Below are positions 17,831 to 26,282 of a DNA stretch of 64,000 bases, one piece after another. The notes beneath the pieces were generated by a model, which was not told the origin of the DNA, did not search any database, and worked only from the letters and a program-made list of their open reading frames with translations. How positions within the stretch are numbered: the first letter of the stretch is position 1; each line of letters begins with the position of its first letter. The translations under genes and the position numbers were made by a program. The stretch is from Paenibacillus pinisoli (GTDB lineage Bacteria > Bacillota > Bacilli > Paenibacillales > Paenibacillaceae), in assembly GCF_003605435.1 (NCBI RefSeq), contig NZ_QXQB01000004.1, forward strand, positions 186,001 to 250,000. Direction: 5' to 3'.

Positions 17831-18265
17831 ATGCGGTTTATGTTAATGGTGAAAGCGACGGGCTATTATGAGGCAGGCATAGATGGCGGCAAGGAGCTAT
17901 ACGCAGCGAGAGCCGCCTTCCAAGATCATATGCGGGCAGCAGGCATCCTCCAGTCAAGCGAAGAGCTTCTGCCTAGCGCCAGCGGCATCCGAGTTGTATT
18001 CCCGCCGGGCGGCGAAGCGCCGGCGATGCTGCCGGGTCCTTTTTCGCCGGAGCAAGAATGGATTGCCGCTTATACGGTTATTGATGTAGAGACGGAGGAA
18101 GACGCGCTGAAGTGGGCGCTTCGCATGCCTCTACCTCCGGGGCAGGGCGAACATATCGTTGAGGTGCGCAGGCTGGCATCCACGGTGGCAGATACAGCTC
18201 TTGATGCGAGAACTAAGGCGCTCAGCGCCGATCTGCAAGATCATTTAAGCCTGCTGAATTCATAA
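17831..18265 (+). CDS. DGPF/YCII-domain protein 2
   Basis: 144 residues, paralogue of the protein at 16112 with the same beginning (MRFMLMVKATGYYEAG) and end. The family motif reads LPGPFSPEQEW here, so Asp of DGPF is replaced. Same length as protein 1, consistent with a duplication around the sigma gene. ATG 17831 follows AAGGCGGTGA, 13 bp behind the sigma gene. Confidence 0.88.
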   Translation: MRFMLMVKATGYYEAGIDGGKELYAARAAFQDHMRAAGILQSSEELLPSASGIRVVFPPGGEAPAMLPGPFSPEQEWIAAYTVIDVETEEDALKWALRMPLPPGQGEHIVEVRRLASTVADTALDARTKALSADLQDHLSLLNS

Positions 18266-18285
18266 TAGCTAAGGAGAGAGAATAG

Positions 18286-18627
18286 ATGAATCAAGAGATT
18301 AAAGATTTGATTGACGGACTGAAGGAAGCCTGGCAGCAGGAGCTGTGCGCTCAATTGCGCGACGTTGTATATGAAGCGATACCGGAAGCGCAAGAGAGAT
18401 TGCAGTATAAGAAGCCGCATTTTCTGAAAAACGGAAAATACGCCGCTGTGATCTCGACCTCCAAGGACGCTGTAAGCTTCACCATTTTCCATGCCGCTGA
18501 GCTGGAGCTACCGGAAGGCGAGTGGGACGGGCCGGCTGAGCGGAAGACGCGGAAATTCCGCAAAGGGGACGCGGTTGAAGCGAAGCAGCTCGCCGCATGG
18601 CTCGCGCAAACTTCCTCTTCTATTTAA
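18286..18627 (+). CDS. DUF1801-like small protein
   Basis: 113 residues: PEAQERLQYKKPHFLKNGKY, VSFTIFHAAELELPEGEWDG, FRKGDAVEAKQLAAWL. The pattern is that of DUF1801/YdhG-like proteins, a second one in this region (compare 14517). ATG 18286 with AAGGAGAG upstream, 20 bp after the DGPF gene, so it probably belongs to the sigma operon. It overlaps the convergent oxidoreductase gene by 8 bp at the stop codons. Confidence 0.7.
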   Translation: MNQEIKDLIDGLKEAWQQELCAQLRDVVYEAIPEAQERLQYKKPHFLKNGKYAAVISTSKDAVSFTIFHAAELELPEGEWDGPAERKTRKFRKGDAVEAKQLAAWLAQTSSSI

Positions 18628-19438
18628 GAGGCAGCGCAAATGGCTGGATGCTTTCCTTGAGCGGAGTAGCAGGGCGCTCCATCAGCCGTACCAGATCGCC
18701 GGTTGTGGAAGCCGTATTGATGCTGCGGAGGAAACCGAACATCCAGTGCTGAAGCTCAGTATCCTGGATCAAAGAGACCGGTTTGCCCGCAAGCTCAGAC
18801 AATGCGCCAGCAAGCTCCTCGAAGGTCCATGCTTTCGGCGCGGTCAGCTCATAGGTTTGCTGCTCATGGCCTGGACTAGTCAGAGCTGCGGCAATGGCGA
18901 CGGCGAGATCGGGGCGGATAACGGAATTAAAACGCCAATGGCCGGGCTGAACCCGCAGCTCGCCCTTCGCAACAGCTGAACGGAGATCTAGAACCTCTAC
19001 AAAGTCGGAATAGATCGCATGGCGGAATATCGTGTAGGGAACGCCAGAGGCATGAATGGCTTTTTCGGTTGCGGCATGCAGCCGGGTTAAGGATATGGCG
19101 CCGTCTTCGGGAAACGCAAAGCTCGTATAGAAAAGCTGTCCAATCTTTGATTGCTTGGCGGCTTCGATTACGCTCGAATGCTGGAGCAGGCGCAGGCCAT
19201 CATCATGATGCGGGCTGGAGATGAACAGCAGGCGCGATGCGCCATGAAAGGCTTGCTCCAGCGTCTCTGGCCGGTCATAGTCGCAGTGGCGAACGGCAAT
19301 CCCCAGTTTCTCGAAATCATGCCGATGCTCCGTATTGCGTATGCAAGCCACAAGCTCAGCCGCTGGCACGCGTTGCAGCAGCTCCTGAATGACAAGACGG
19401 CCGAGCTTTCCGCTCGCTCCTGTAATTGCGATAGGCAT
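18620..19438 (-). CDS. NmrA/QorB-like NAD(P)-binding oxidoreductase
   Basis: 272 residues of atypical short-chain dehydrogenase: the cofactor loop is ITGASGKLGRLV at residues 4-15 (GxxGxxG), then a Rossmann fold and the variable region RHAIYSDFVEV. The YxxxK catalytic pair of classical SDRs is not evident, as in NmrA/QorB relatives that act as NAD(P)H:quinone reductases or redox sensors. It lies downstream of the MarR gene on the same strand, with its own GTTAAG-type operator, and is probably its regulated target. Confidence 0.8.
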   Translation of the reverse strand: MPIAITGASGKLGRLVIQELLQRVPAAELVACIRNTEHRHDFEKLGIAVRHCDYDRPETLEQAFHGASRLLFISSPHHDDGLRLLQHSSVIEAAKQSKIGQLFYTSFAFPEDGAISLTRLHAATEKAIHASGVPYTIFRHAIYSDFVEVLDLRSAVAKGELRVQPGHWRFNSVIRPDLAVAIAAALTSPGHEQQTYELTAPKAWTFEELAGALSELAGKPVSLIQDTELQHWMFGFLRSINTASTTGDLVRLMERPATPLKESIQPFALPLK

Positions 19439-19473
19439 AGTGAATCTTCCTTTCCATGCGATAATAGAATTTA

Positions 19474-19487
19474 GTTAAGGACTTAAC
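19474..19487 (-). promoter_or_regulatory. MarR operator before the oxidoreductase gene
   Basis: The 14-bp palindrome GTTAAGGACTTAAC has the same half-sites as the one before the MarR gene (19981-19994). It overlaps the -35/spacer region of a minus-strand promoter whose -10 could be TATTAT at about 19462-19467. Confidence 0.75.
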
Positions 19488-19505
19488 CAGTTGGATAAAA
19501 AAGAG

Positions 19506-19952
19506 CTAAGCTCTTTTCAGCTTCTGCAGCAGCGCCTGGAGCTGGTTCAACTCGGCCTCATCCAGCACGCTCATCCTTTCGGCGATTCGTTCCCGATTGC
19601 GGGGCAGATGCTGAAGCAGCAAACTTTGCCCTTGCCCGGTAATCGTTATGACCGATTTGCGCCCATCCCTCAGATGCGGCTCCCGCCGGATAAGGCCGTC
19701 CTTCTCTAACGGTCCGAGCAACAGGCTGATATTGGCCTTCGTGACCCCGATTTTTTGCGCCAGCTTCGAAGGAAGCAAGGTGCCCCCGTCCTTCATCAGC
19801 TCCACTAATATCCGTATGCGGGCTCCGTTCACGCCTTGCGCCTGCCAATACGATTCGGATACGTCGACAAGCTGCGCCGTCGTTTCGACCAGAGCAAAGA
19901 AAACCTGATTATGCAGAGGCAAATCGATGACGTATTGCTGCAGATCCTTCAA
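19506..19952 (-). CDS. MarR-family transcriptional repressor
   Basis: 148 residues with the MarR winged helix: QGVNGARIRILVELMKDGGT, LPSKLAQKIGVTKANISLLL, LEKDGLIRREPHLRDGRKSV and a C-terminal dimerisation helix. I placed the start at TTG 19952 because AAGAAGGAGAG precedes it; the open frame extends further upstream but without MarR-like sequence and through the promoter. Two matching palindromes, one before its own gene and one before the oxidoreductase gene, point to autoregulation and a local target. Such MarR/NmrA-like pairs often respond to quinones or electrophiles (inference). Confidence 0.85.
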   Translation of the reverse strand: MKDLQQYVIDLPLHNQVFFALVETTAQLVDVSESYWQAQGVNGARIRILVELMKDGGTLLPSKLAQKIGVTKANISLLLGPLEKDGLIRREPHLRDGRKSVITITGQGQSLLLQHLPRNRERIAERMSVLDEAELNQLQALLQKLKRA

Positions 19953-19980
19953 GCGAAACTCTCCTTCTTCAAGGCATTTG

Positions 19981-20030
19981 GTTAAGTGCTTAACTATAAT
20001 AAATGTAAAGCGTGCCAGGGCGGCTGTCAA
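19981..20030 (-). promoter_or_regulatory. MarR gene promoter with operator
   Basis: On the minus strand: TTGACA (20030-20025), 17-bp spacer, TACATT (20007-20002), then the palindrome GTTAAGTGCTTAAC (19981-19994) over the expected transcription start. Position suits autorepression. Confidence 0.7.
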
Positions 20031-20148
20031 TATCGGATTCTCGAGCCTGCTAGAGCACAACGGAGCATAAGAGGTCGTCTCCTTGGCTAAAGTAATCGTT
20101 ATACTGGCAACGAAGAGATAATCCTGTCCTATCAAAAGCTGTTTGAAA

Positions 20149-20166
20149 TTTGGTAACAGTACCAAA
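20149..20166. promoter_or_regulatory. Upstream LacI-type operator of the GH9 gene
   Basis: TTTGGTAACAGTACCAAA carries the same half-sites as the perfect operator at 20361-20378; only the centre differs. The two centres are 212 bp apart. Confidence 0.7.
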
Positions 20167-20299
20167 TCGGTGATAATTAAGTAAAAAGGAAGCAAGATTA
20201 GCTCGCAATCTAAGTAAACACTTTTAAGGAAACAGCAGTGGCATGGAGTGCGATAATTGCGAGGGAATCCAGATTCTATAAGGAACAATCGTGTTGCCG

Positions 20300-20328
20300 T
20301 TGACACAATCGCATCCATTTGTTATGCT
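20300..20328 (+). promoter_or_regulatory. Sigma-A promoter of the GH9 gene
   Basis: TTGACA (20300-20305), exactly 17 bp, TATGCT (20323-20328). Start of transcription is expected near 20335, just upstream of the downstream operator. Confidence 0.85.
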
Positions 20329-20360
20329 CCAATTAGTAGACATCAGTTATAGCATTGAAT

Positions 20361-20378
20361 TTTGGTAACGTTACCAAA
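20361..20378. promoter_or_regulatory. LacI-type operator, perfect 18-bp palindrome
   Basis: TTTGGTAACGTTACCAAA is a perfect palindrome with the central CG typical of LacI/GalR-family operators. At about +26 to +43 it could block elongation. No LacI-family gene is in the window, so the regulator is encoded elsewhere. Confidence 0.85.
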
Positions 20379-20408
20379 TTGACATCCGAGTGTCAGGGGG
20401 AATGGCAA

Positions 20409-22820
20409 GTGGCATCCAAACCGTTGGAGAAAGAAATTTTGCTGTCGAATATCATTCATAAGCCGCTTAAGATTGACGAGAGAGCATCCCTTGAAGCGGA
20501 CAGCCTGAAGAAGAAGGTGCTGGAACGTGTTGTCATATTGGACTCGGAACAAGGCGCCGATCAGTGGCGGCATAGAGGCGATGGCGAGTCCCGTTTTATC
20601 GATGGCATGCTGGAGCTGTCCTCACCGAATCTGATGGATCATTGGCCGGAAGGCTCGCCAAGCGATGGCGATTACAGCACATATGGGCCTGTAGCGGCAT
20701 ACCGTTCCTTCGACCATGAGAGCTGGGAGAGCTACAACCGCATATCCTTCGAGATTTACCCCGATTGCAGCGGCATGGCGAATCCGCATATTAAGGTAGC
20801 TATTCGCAATGACGGCAAAATCAAGATTCCGGATATGTATTTTCGTGAAGGCTTTAACGTCATTAATCTGAAAAACAAACAATGGAATCAGTGCTCGATG
20901 GAAATCCCTGATCTGCCGAGGGATGAAATTACGGAACTGAGCTTCAAATACGATATGTACGGCAAGGACCGGGCAACTGGAGATACCGTAAAATATTTCA
21001 TCAAAAACGTGCATTTGGAGAAAGTAGAGTACCCGAATATCTCCAAAGGGTGGCAGCCGCGCCACAAGGATGTGATCTTCTCGCATAACGGCTATCATCC
21101 TGACCATGCCAAAACGGTTCTAATCGCTGGCAAGCGCGAGGCTTCCTTCAGCGTCATGCTGCTGGAGACCGGGGAGGAGAAGTTCAGCGGCCAGGTGCAA
21201 GCGGCTGAGACGACGATCGGCTCCTTCTCGGTTGCTGACTTCACACCGCTTGCGGAAGAAGGAACCTATGTCATCCGCATAGGCGACCTGATCTCGAAGC
21301 CGTTCCGGATCGGCTGCAGCGTCGACCGCTGGGAGGATTCGATCTGGAAGTCGCTCAACTTCATCTATTGCGAGCGGTGCGGCTGCCCGGTTCACGGCAT
21401 TCACGGGTCTTGCCACGCGGATATTACCGCGAAGCATGATGGCGGCATGATTATTTTCAACGGCGGCTGGCACGATGCCGGCGACGTCTCTCAGCAGCTG
21501 GTGCAGACGGCTGAAGTGGCATTGTCGCTGTATGAGATGGCGGAGCAGGTGAAAGAGCATAATTTGCCGCTGTATCTGCGTCTCGTAGAAGAAGGGGAGT
21601 GGGGTGTCGACTTCCTGCTTAAGACAAGGTTCGGAGACGGCTACCGGGCGACAAGCGCCGGCATCCGCATCTGGTCCGACGGCATTATCGGCAATATGGA
21701 CGACATGTATGCCCGTGTGCATAACAATCCTTATGAGAACTTTATCTGCTCCGGTATCGAAGCGAAGATCTCCATGCTGATGGAGGAAGGCAATATTCTG
21801 AAGGACAAGCTGGCGCAGGTTGCCTTGCAGGACTTTCAATATGCCGTTGAAGAGTTCGAGAAGGACGGCTTCTCCAGGCAGCCGATTTTCTGGGAGCATA
21901 CTTATATGACGTCTGAGAGCTTATTCCTGGCTACGGCATCATGGGCGGCATCCTTAATGTACAACCTGACCGGCGAAGAGGAATATGCCCGCAAGGCTGA
22001 ACGCTACCTGGACGATGTCATCGCCTCTCAAGAGGCGGAAGGCATCCGTACCGATGCGGGAGAGATGGTGGCAGGCTTCTTCTATCGCAATCCAGAACGG
22101 AAAGTAGCCATGCACTTCAACCATCAGGCCAGAGAGCATCTGTATCTGATGGCGTTCAGCGAGATCCTCGGGACGCAGCCGGATCATCCGAAGAAGGCGC
22201 GCTGGATGGAAGCCGTAGAACGATACGGTTCTTATATCAAGTTCCTGACCGCTTATACAGCGCCTTATCCGATGCTTTCGAGCGGCATCTATCATATTGA
22301 CGAGCATAAGGACCAAGCGAGCTTCGACGTTCAGCATTTGCTTGTCGGCGACAAAGCGAAGGAGCAATATGGCGAGCAGCTTCGGCAGGGCGTTCGATTG
22401 AACAACGAGTATTATTTGAAGCGGTTTCCGGTCTGGTTCTCCTTCAAAGGGAATAACGCGATCGTGCTGTCCACAGGCAAGGCGGCGGCGCTGGCCGGTC
22501 TTCTCCTGAATGATCGGAAGCTGATCGAGATTGCGGAGGAGCAGCTGCACTGGATTGTAGGCAAAAATCCGTTCAACCAATCTCTGATGTATGGAGAGGG
22601 CTACAACTTTGCCCAGCAATATACTGTACTCAGCGGCGAGATGGTCGGCGAGATTCCGGTAGGCATACAAACCTTCGAGAATGAGGACGTTCCGTATTGG
22701 CCGCAGATGAACAGTGCTACTTATAAGGAAGTATGGGTTGGACTGGCGGGCAAGTGGATGACGCTTGCGGCCGATCTCTATGCTTACGACAAGCAGCAGG
22801 GCAAGTTCCCTAACGTATAG
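20409..22820 (+). CDS. Glycoside hydrolase family 9 enzyme (cytoplasmic)
   Basis: About 803 residues. An N-terminal beta-sandwich (carbohydrate-binding-like, about 60-215) and a cellulase N-terminal Ig-like domain (VIFSHNGYHPDHAKTVLIAG onward) precede an alpha/alpha6 barrel. GH9 marks are NGGWHDAGDVSQQ (the paired catalytic Asp), GKNPFNQSLMYGEGYNF, and the acid region NEDVPYWPQMNSATYKE near the end. No signal peptide: the start GTG 20409 follows CAGGGGGAA and the first residues are polar. It probably hydrolyses imported oligosaccharides rather than cellulose outside. Control: sigma-A promoter and two LacI operators. Confidence 0.85.
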   Translation: MASKPLEKEILLSNIIHKPLKIDERASLEADSLKKKVLERVVILDSEQGADQWRHRGDGESRFIDGMLELSSPNLMDHWPEGSPSDGDYSTYGPVAAYRSFDHESWESYNRISFEIYPDCSGMANPHIKVAIRNDGKIKIPDMYFREGFNVINLKNKQWNQCSMEIPDLPRDEITELSFKYDMYGKDRATGDTVKYFIKNVHLEKVEYPNISKGWQPRHKDVIFSHNGYHPDHAKTVLIAGKREASFSVMLLETGEEKFSGQVQAAETTIGSFSVADFTPLAEEGTYVIRIGDLISKPFRIGCSVDRWEDSIWKSLNFIYCERCGCPVHGIHGSCHADITAKHDGGMIIFNGGWHDAGDVSQQLVQTAEVALSLYEMAEQVKEHNLPLYLRLVEEGEWGVDFLLKTRFGDGYRATSAGIRIWSDGIIGNMDDMYARVHNNPYENFICSGIEAKISMLMEEGNILKDKLAQVALQDFQYAVEEFEKDGFSRQPIFWEHTYMTSESLFLATASWAASLMYNLTGEEEYARKAERYLDDVIASQEAEGIRTDAGEMVAGFFYRNPERKVAMHFNHQAREHLYLMAFSEILGTQPDHPKKARWMEAVERYGSYIKFLTAYTAPYPMLSSGIYHIDEHKDQASFDVQHLLVGDKAKEQYGEQLRQGVRLNNEYYLKRFPVWFSFKGNNAIVLSTGKAAALAGLLLNDRKLIEIAEEQLHWIVGKNPFNQSLMYGEGYNFAQQYTVLSGEMVGEIPVGIQTFENEDVPYWPQMNSATYKEVWVGLAGKWMTLAADLYAYDKQQGKFPNV

Positions 22821-22826
22821 CTTTTG

Positions 22827-22864
22827 CAGCCTCAGTCCAGTCATCCGCTGGCTGAGGCTGTTTT
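22827..22864 (+). terminator. Rho-independent terminator of the GH9 gene
   Basis: CAGCCTCAG/CTGAGGCTG stem, 16-nt loop, TTTT. Confidence 0.75.
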
Positions 22865-23008
22865 AGATAGCGCGTTTTAAGAGAATGTAAAAAGGCTGCT
22901 CCAGGTGTAAGAGAAGGCAATTTAGGGAAGGATAGTTCATTGGCAACCTAGAATAAGATATAGACGCGAACGAGAATGAAAATTATTGTCGAACAGCTCT
23001 CAAAACAC

Positions 23009-23056
23009 TTGACAAGCTGTCGCCTAGTAATTAATATTAGTTTATAATCATTACAA
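23009..23056 (+). promoter_or_regulatory. ahpC promoter with PerR-like box
   Basis: TTGACA (23009-23014), 17 bp, TAATAT (23032-23037). TTATAATCATTACAA at 23042-23056 differs by one base from the inverted-repeat PerR box TTATAATNATTATAA and covers the start site, so peroxide-inducible derepression is expected. Confidence 0.85.
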
Positions 23057-23086
23057 ACAATAAACGATTCTCAGGAGGAACTAAAC

Positions 23087-23650
23087 ATGTCTCTAATTGG
23101 AACAGAAGTACTACCGTTTAAAGCATCCGCATACCACAATGGTCAATTCATCGAAGTATCCGAAGCTGACTTCAAAGGCAAGTGGAGCGTAGTATGCTTC
23201 TACCCTGCTGACTTTACTTTCGTATGTCCAACTGAGCTGGGCGATCTTCAAGATCAATACGAGACGCTGAAATCCCTTGGCGTTGAAGTGTACTCCGTAT
23301 CGACTGATACTCACTTTACTCACAAAGCTTGGCATGACAGCTCCGAGACTATCGGCAAAATCACATATATCATGATCGGCGACCCGTCGCACACGATCTC
23401 CCGCAACTTCGACGTTCTGATCGAAGCTGACGGTCTGGCTGACCGCGGCACTTTCATTATCGATCCAGACGGCGTTATCCAAACGGTTGAGATCAACGCT
23501 GGCGGCATCGGCCGTGACGCAAGCACGCTGGTAAGCAAGATCAAAGCGGCTCAATACGTACGCAACAACCCAGGTGAAGTATGCCCTGCGAAATGGCAAG
23601 AAGGCGGCTCCACTTTGAAGCCAAGCCTTGACTTGGTAGGCAAAATCTAA
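23087..23650 (+). CDS. ahpC: Alkyl hydroperoxide reductase subunit C (peroxiredoxin)
   Basis: 187 residues, the usual AhpC length. Peroxidatic Cys47 in [14 protein letters not shown] and resolving Cys166 in [13 protein letters not shown], with the F/G-loop motifs of a typical 2-Cys peroxiredoxin. Reduces H2O2 and organic peroxides in the cytoplasm and is recycled by AhpF, encoded 12 bp downstream. Strong AGGAGGAA before ATG 23087. Its codon choice is more biased than its neighbours, in line with high expression. Confidence 0.98.
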   Translation: MSLIGTEVLPFKASAYHNGQFIEVSEADFKGKWSVVCFYPADFTFVCPTELGDLQDQYETLKSLGVEVYSVSTDTHFTHKAWHDSSETIGKITYIMIGDPSHTISRNFDVLIEADGLADRGTFIIDPDGVIQTVEINAGGIGRDASTLVSKIKAAQYVRNNPGEVCPAKWQEGGSTLKPSLDLVGKI

Positions 23651-23662
23651 GGAGCTGTTCCT

Positions 23663-25192
23663 ATGGTACTAGACGGAGATATTAAGGCACAACTAAACCA
23701 ATACCTTCAGCTTATGGAAGGCGATGTGTTGATCAAGGTCAGCGCGGCATCCGATCCCGTGTCGAGCGACATGCTGGAGCTGATGGATGAACTCGTCGGC
23801 ATGACATCCAGAATTACGGTCGAGAAAGTTGAACTGGCGAGAACGCCAAGCTTCAGCGTGAACCGTGTCGGTGAAGACACAGGTGTGGTTTTTGCCGGTA
23901 TCCCGCTCGGACATGAGTTTACATCCTTCGTGCTGGCTTTGCTGCAAGTAAGCGGCAGAGCCCCGAAGGTCGACCAAAGCGTTATTGATCAAATTAAAGG
24001 CATCAAAGGCGAATATCAATTCGAATCGTTCGTGAGCCTGAGCTGTCACAATTGTCCTGATGTCGTCCAGGCGCTCAACTTGATGAGCGTACTGAATCCT
24101 GGCATCACACATACGATGATTGACGGCGCAGTATTCAAGGAAGAAGCGGAAAGCAGAGATGTTATGGCTGTTCCTTCCGTATTCCTGAACGGCGAATTCT
24201 TCGGCAGCGGACGCATGTCCATCGAGGAGATTCTCTCCAAGATCGTCGAAGCGCCTGACGCTTCTGAATTTGACAACAAAGAGCCTTTCGATGTGCTCGT
24301 CGTAGGCGGTGGCCCAGCCGGCGCTAGCGCGGCAATCTATGCCGCTCGCAAAGGCATCCGTACAGGTATCGTGGCTGAGCGCTTCGGCGGTCAAGTGATG
24401 GATACGGTCGGCATCGAGAACTTCATTAGCGTGAAGTATACCGAAGGTCCGAAGCTGGCGGCCAGCCTGGAAGAGCATGTGAAGGAATACAATGTAGACG
24501 TCATGAAGCTTCAGCGCGCCAAGCGTCTGGAGAAACGCGACTACATTGAGCTTGAGCTTGAGAACGGCGCTGTGCTGAAGAGCAAGACTGTGATCTTGTC
24601 CACAGGCGCCCGCTGGCGCAATGTCGGCGTGCCGGGCGAGGAAGAGTTCAAGAACAAAGGCGTAGCTTATTGCCCGCACTGTGACGGTCCGCTGTTCGCA
24701 GGCAAGAACGTCGCGGTTATTGGCGGCGGCAACTCCGGCATCGAAGCTGCGATTGATCTCGCCGGTATCGTCAGTCATGTGACGGTTCTGGAATTCAATG
24801 CAGAGCTGAAAGCGGACGGCGTGCTGCAGGATCGCCTGTACAGCCTGCCTAACGTAACCGTCCTGAAGAACGTTCAGACGAAGGAGTTCACCGGTACAGA
24901 CAAGCTGAACGGTGTCACTTACATTGAGCGCGACACAGGTGCGGAGAAGCATATTGAGCTGCAAGGCGTATTCGTACAGATTGGCTTGGTGCCGAATACG
25001 GATTGGCTGGGCGATGCTGTTGAGCGTACGCGCATGGGCGAGATCGTCGTGAACAATCACGGCGCGACAAGCCTGCCGGGCGTATTCGCTGCCGGCGATT
25101 GCACGAACAGCCCGTACAAGCAGATCATTATCTCTATGGGATCCGGCGCTAATGCCGCCCTGGGCGCATTTGATTATCTGATCCGCAATTAA
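23663..25192 (+). CDS. ahpF: Alkyl hydroperoxide reductase subunit F
   Basis: 509 residues. An N-terminal double-thioredoxin domain with CHNC (Cys128/Cys131) passes electrons to AhpC; a C-terminal thioredoxin-reductase-like module carries the FAD loop [11 protein letters not shown] (about 214-224), redox centre CPHC (Cys337/Cys340), NADH loop [11 protein letters not shown] and the FAD motif [13 protein letters not shown]-dependent flavoprotein disulfide reductase. Co-transcribed with ahpC; a strong terminator follows. Confidence 0.98.
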   Translation: MVLDGDIKAQLNQYLQLMEGDVLIKVSAASDPVSSDMLELMDELVGMTSRITVEKVELARTPSFSVNRVGEDTGVVFAGIPLGHEFTSFVLALLQVSGRAPKVDQSVIDQIKGIKGEYQFESFVSLSCHNCPDVVQALNLMSVLNPGITHTMIDGAVFKEEAESRDVMAVPSVFLNGEFFGSGRMSIEEILSKIVEAPDASEFDNKEPFDVLVVGGGPAGASAAIYAARKGIRTGIVAERFGGQVMDTVGIENFISVKYTEGPKLAASLEEHVKEYNVDVMKLQRAKRLEKRDYIELELENGAVLKSKTVILSTGARWRNVGVPGEEEFKNKGVAYCPHCDGPLFAGKNVAVIGGGNSGIEAAIDLAGIVSHVTVLEFNAELKADGVLQDRLYSLPNVTVLKNVQTKEFTGTDKLNGVTYIERDTGAEKHIELQGVFVQIGLVPNTDWLGDAVERTRMGEIVVNNHGATSLPGVFAAGDCTNSPYKQIIISMGSGANAALGAFDYLIRN

Positions 25193-25207
25193 ACGGTCAT
25201 TATAGAG

Positions 25208-25245
25208 CCGTCCGACTGTCATGTTGACAGTCGGACGGTTTTTTT
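25208..25245 (+). terminator. Strong terminator of ahpCF
   Basis: CCGTCCGACTGTCA/TGACAGTCGGACGG, 14-bp perfect stem with a 3-nt loop and seven T residues. Confidence 0.95.
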
Positions 25246-25318
25246 CGTTGTATCAGGAAATGATGCAATGATAGAAATGTGGATAAATTCGTCGAAAGGG
25301 GATCTCTATGCAGCAAAA

Positions 25319-25452
25319 ACCAGCTTACGTTAGCTAAACAGCCCTTGAGGTTAGCTGAAGCGGAGCCCTTGAAGTTAGCTGAAGCAACCCTTGAAGTTAG
25401 CTGAAGCAGAGCCCTTGAAGTTAGCTGCAGCAGTCCTTGAGGTTGGGCAAGC
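25319..25452. repeat. Short tandem repeats, about 21-24 bp unit
   Basis: Four good units of CCCTTGAAGTTAGCTGAAGC with a spacing of 21 to 24 bp, flanked by two degenerate units (GCTTACGTTAGCTAAACAG at the left, TCCTTGAGGTTGGGCAAGCC at the right). Lengths differ by the presence of GAG or CA, so the unit is not a codon multiple. No gene and no open frame of note in 25246-25683. Confidence 0.8.
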
Positions 25453-25467
25453 CATTTTTTGAAATTC

Positions 25468-25653
25468 GTAAGGGAACTACGAGACTCTATTTGCCCGTTT
25501 GTGTATCATTTTTAAACAGTAAAGGAACTGAGAATCCATATTTGTCCTAAATGAACCGAAATACGGGTCGGATGATGCAAATAAGGCATCTTAGTTCCGT
25601 TAGCCGTATAAACGTATAAAAAATCGAAGCATAGAGTCTCTTAGTTCCGTTAG
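25468..25653. repeat. Symmetrical set of two direct and two inverted repeat copies
   Basis: Four copies of a ~26-bp motif resembling CTAACGGAACTAAGAGACTC plus TATTTGC: forward at 25468-25494 and 25517-25546, reverse at 25577-25603 and 25629-25653. The outer pair (GACTCTAT core) and inner pair are mutually complementary, so a long cruciform or RNA stem is possible between ahpCF and the SRPBCC gene. Confidence 0.7.
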
Positions 25654-25683
25654 AAGGCAAGGCAAGATCAGAATTGAGAGAGC

Positions 25684-26112
25684 TCAAAACTTGCGCCTCT
25701 GAAAAGGCATCCCTTGGCCTTCCTCGCAATACAGCTTCAGGCTATAGAGAAACATTGCCCAATTATAATTGCAGGAACGATAAAAGTCGGTAACCTTTGC
25801 CCAGTTCGTTTGGCGGAATGTGACATAGGTTTTTCCCTTTTTCTCTTCAAGCTCGAACGACAGCGAGGTACCTACCCACTCAGGATCCGATTCCACGCAT
25901 AACCATTCGATGCGCTCCCCCGGAATCAGCTCCACGATTTGCATTTTAGTCAGATCGTCGGATCCGAATTGAAATTCGTTGACTGCTCCAACCAGTTCAT
26001 GCACGGTCAATTCATTCGTCCAGACCTCGGACAGACCCTTTGCGGTCGTCAGTGCGAAGTATACGTCTGCGGCAGAGGCTTTCACAATTTGCAGATGCTC
26101 GATATCAGCCAT
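25684..26112 (-). CDS. SRPBCC/AHSA1-like domain protein
   Basis: 142 residues of the START/Bet v 1-like superfamily: ASAADVYFALTTAKGLSEVWT, ERIEWLCVESDPEWVGTSLSFELEEK, YVTFRQTNWAKVTDFYRSCNYNWAMFLYSLK. Ligand unknown; members are used as small hydrophobic-ligand carriers or stress proteins. Start chosen at ATG 26112 behind AGAAGGGATTG; the longer frame upstream lacks family similarity. Confidence 0.8.
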   Translation of the reverse strand: MADIEHLQIVKASAADVYFALTTAKGLSEVWTNELTVHELVGAVNEFQFGSDDLTKMQIVELIPGERIEWLCVESDPEWVGTSLSFELEEKKGKTYVTFRQTNWAKVTDFYRSCNYNWAMFLYSLKLYCEEGQGMPFQRRKF

Positions 26113-26282
26113 CTCTTTCAATCCCTTCTTTACTGGTCTTATACACAGTATAACAACAAGATTGGCAACGCATTTCTTGCATCTTGCTATCCATATCAAT
26201 GGATGAAATGCTATAATTTGATAATATTCAATTAGGATGCGGGTTGAACGGCAGCTTCATATACGAAGGAGTGCATTCGGGG

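Noticed and set aside
23693..25222. Long minus-strand frame opposite ahpF
   Set aside because: Same length as ahpF but the antisense shadow of its biased codons; no domain and no start signal.
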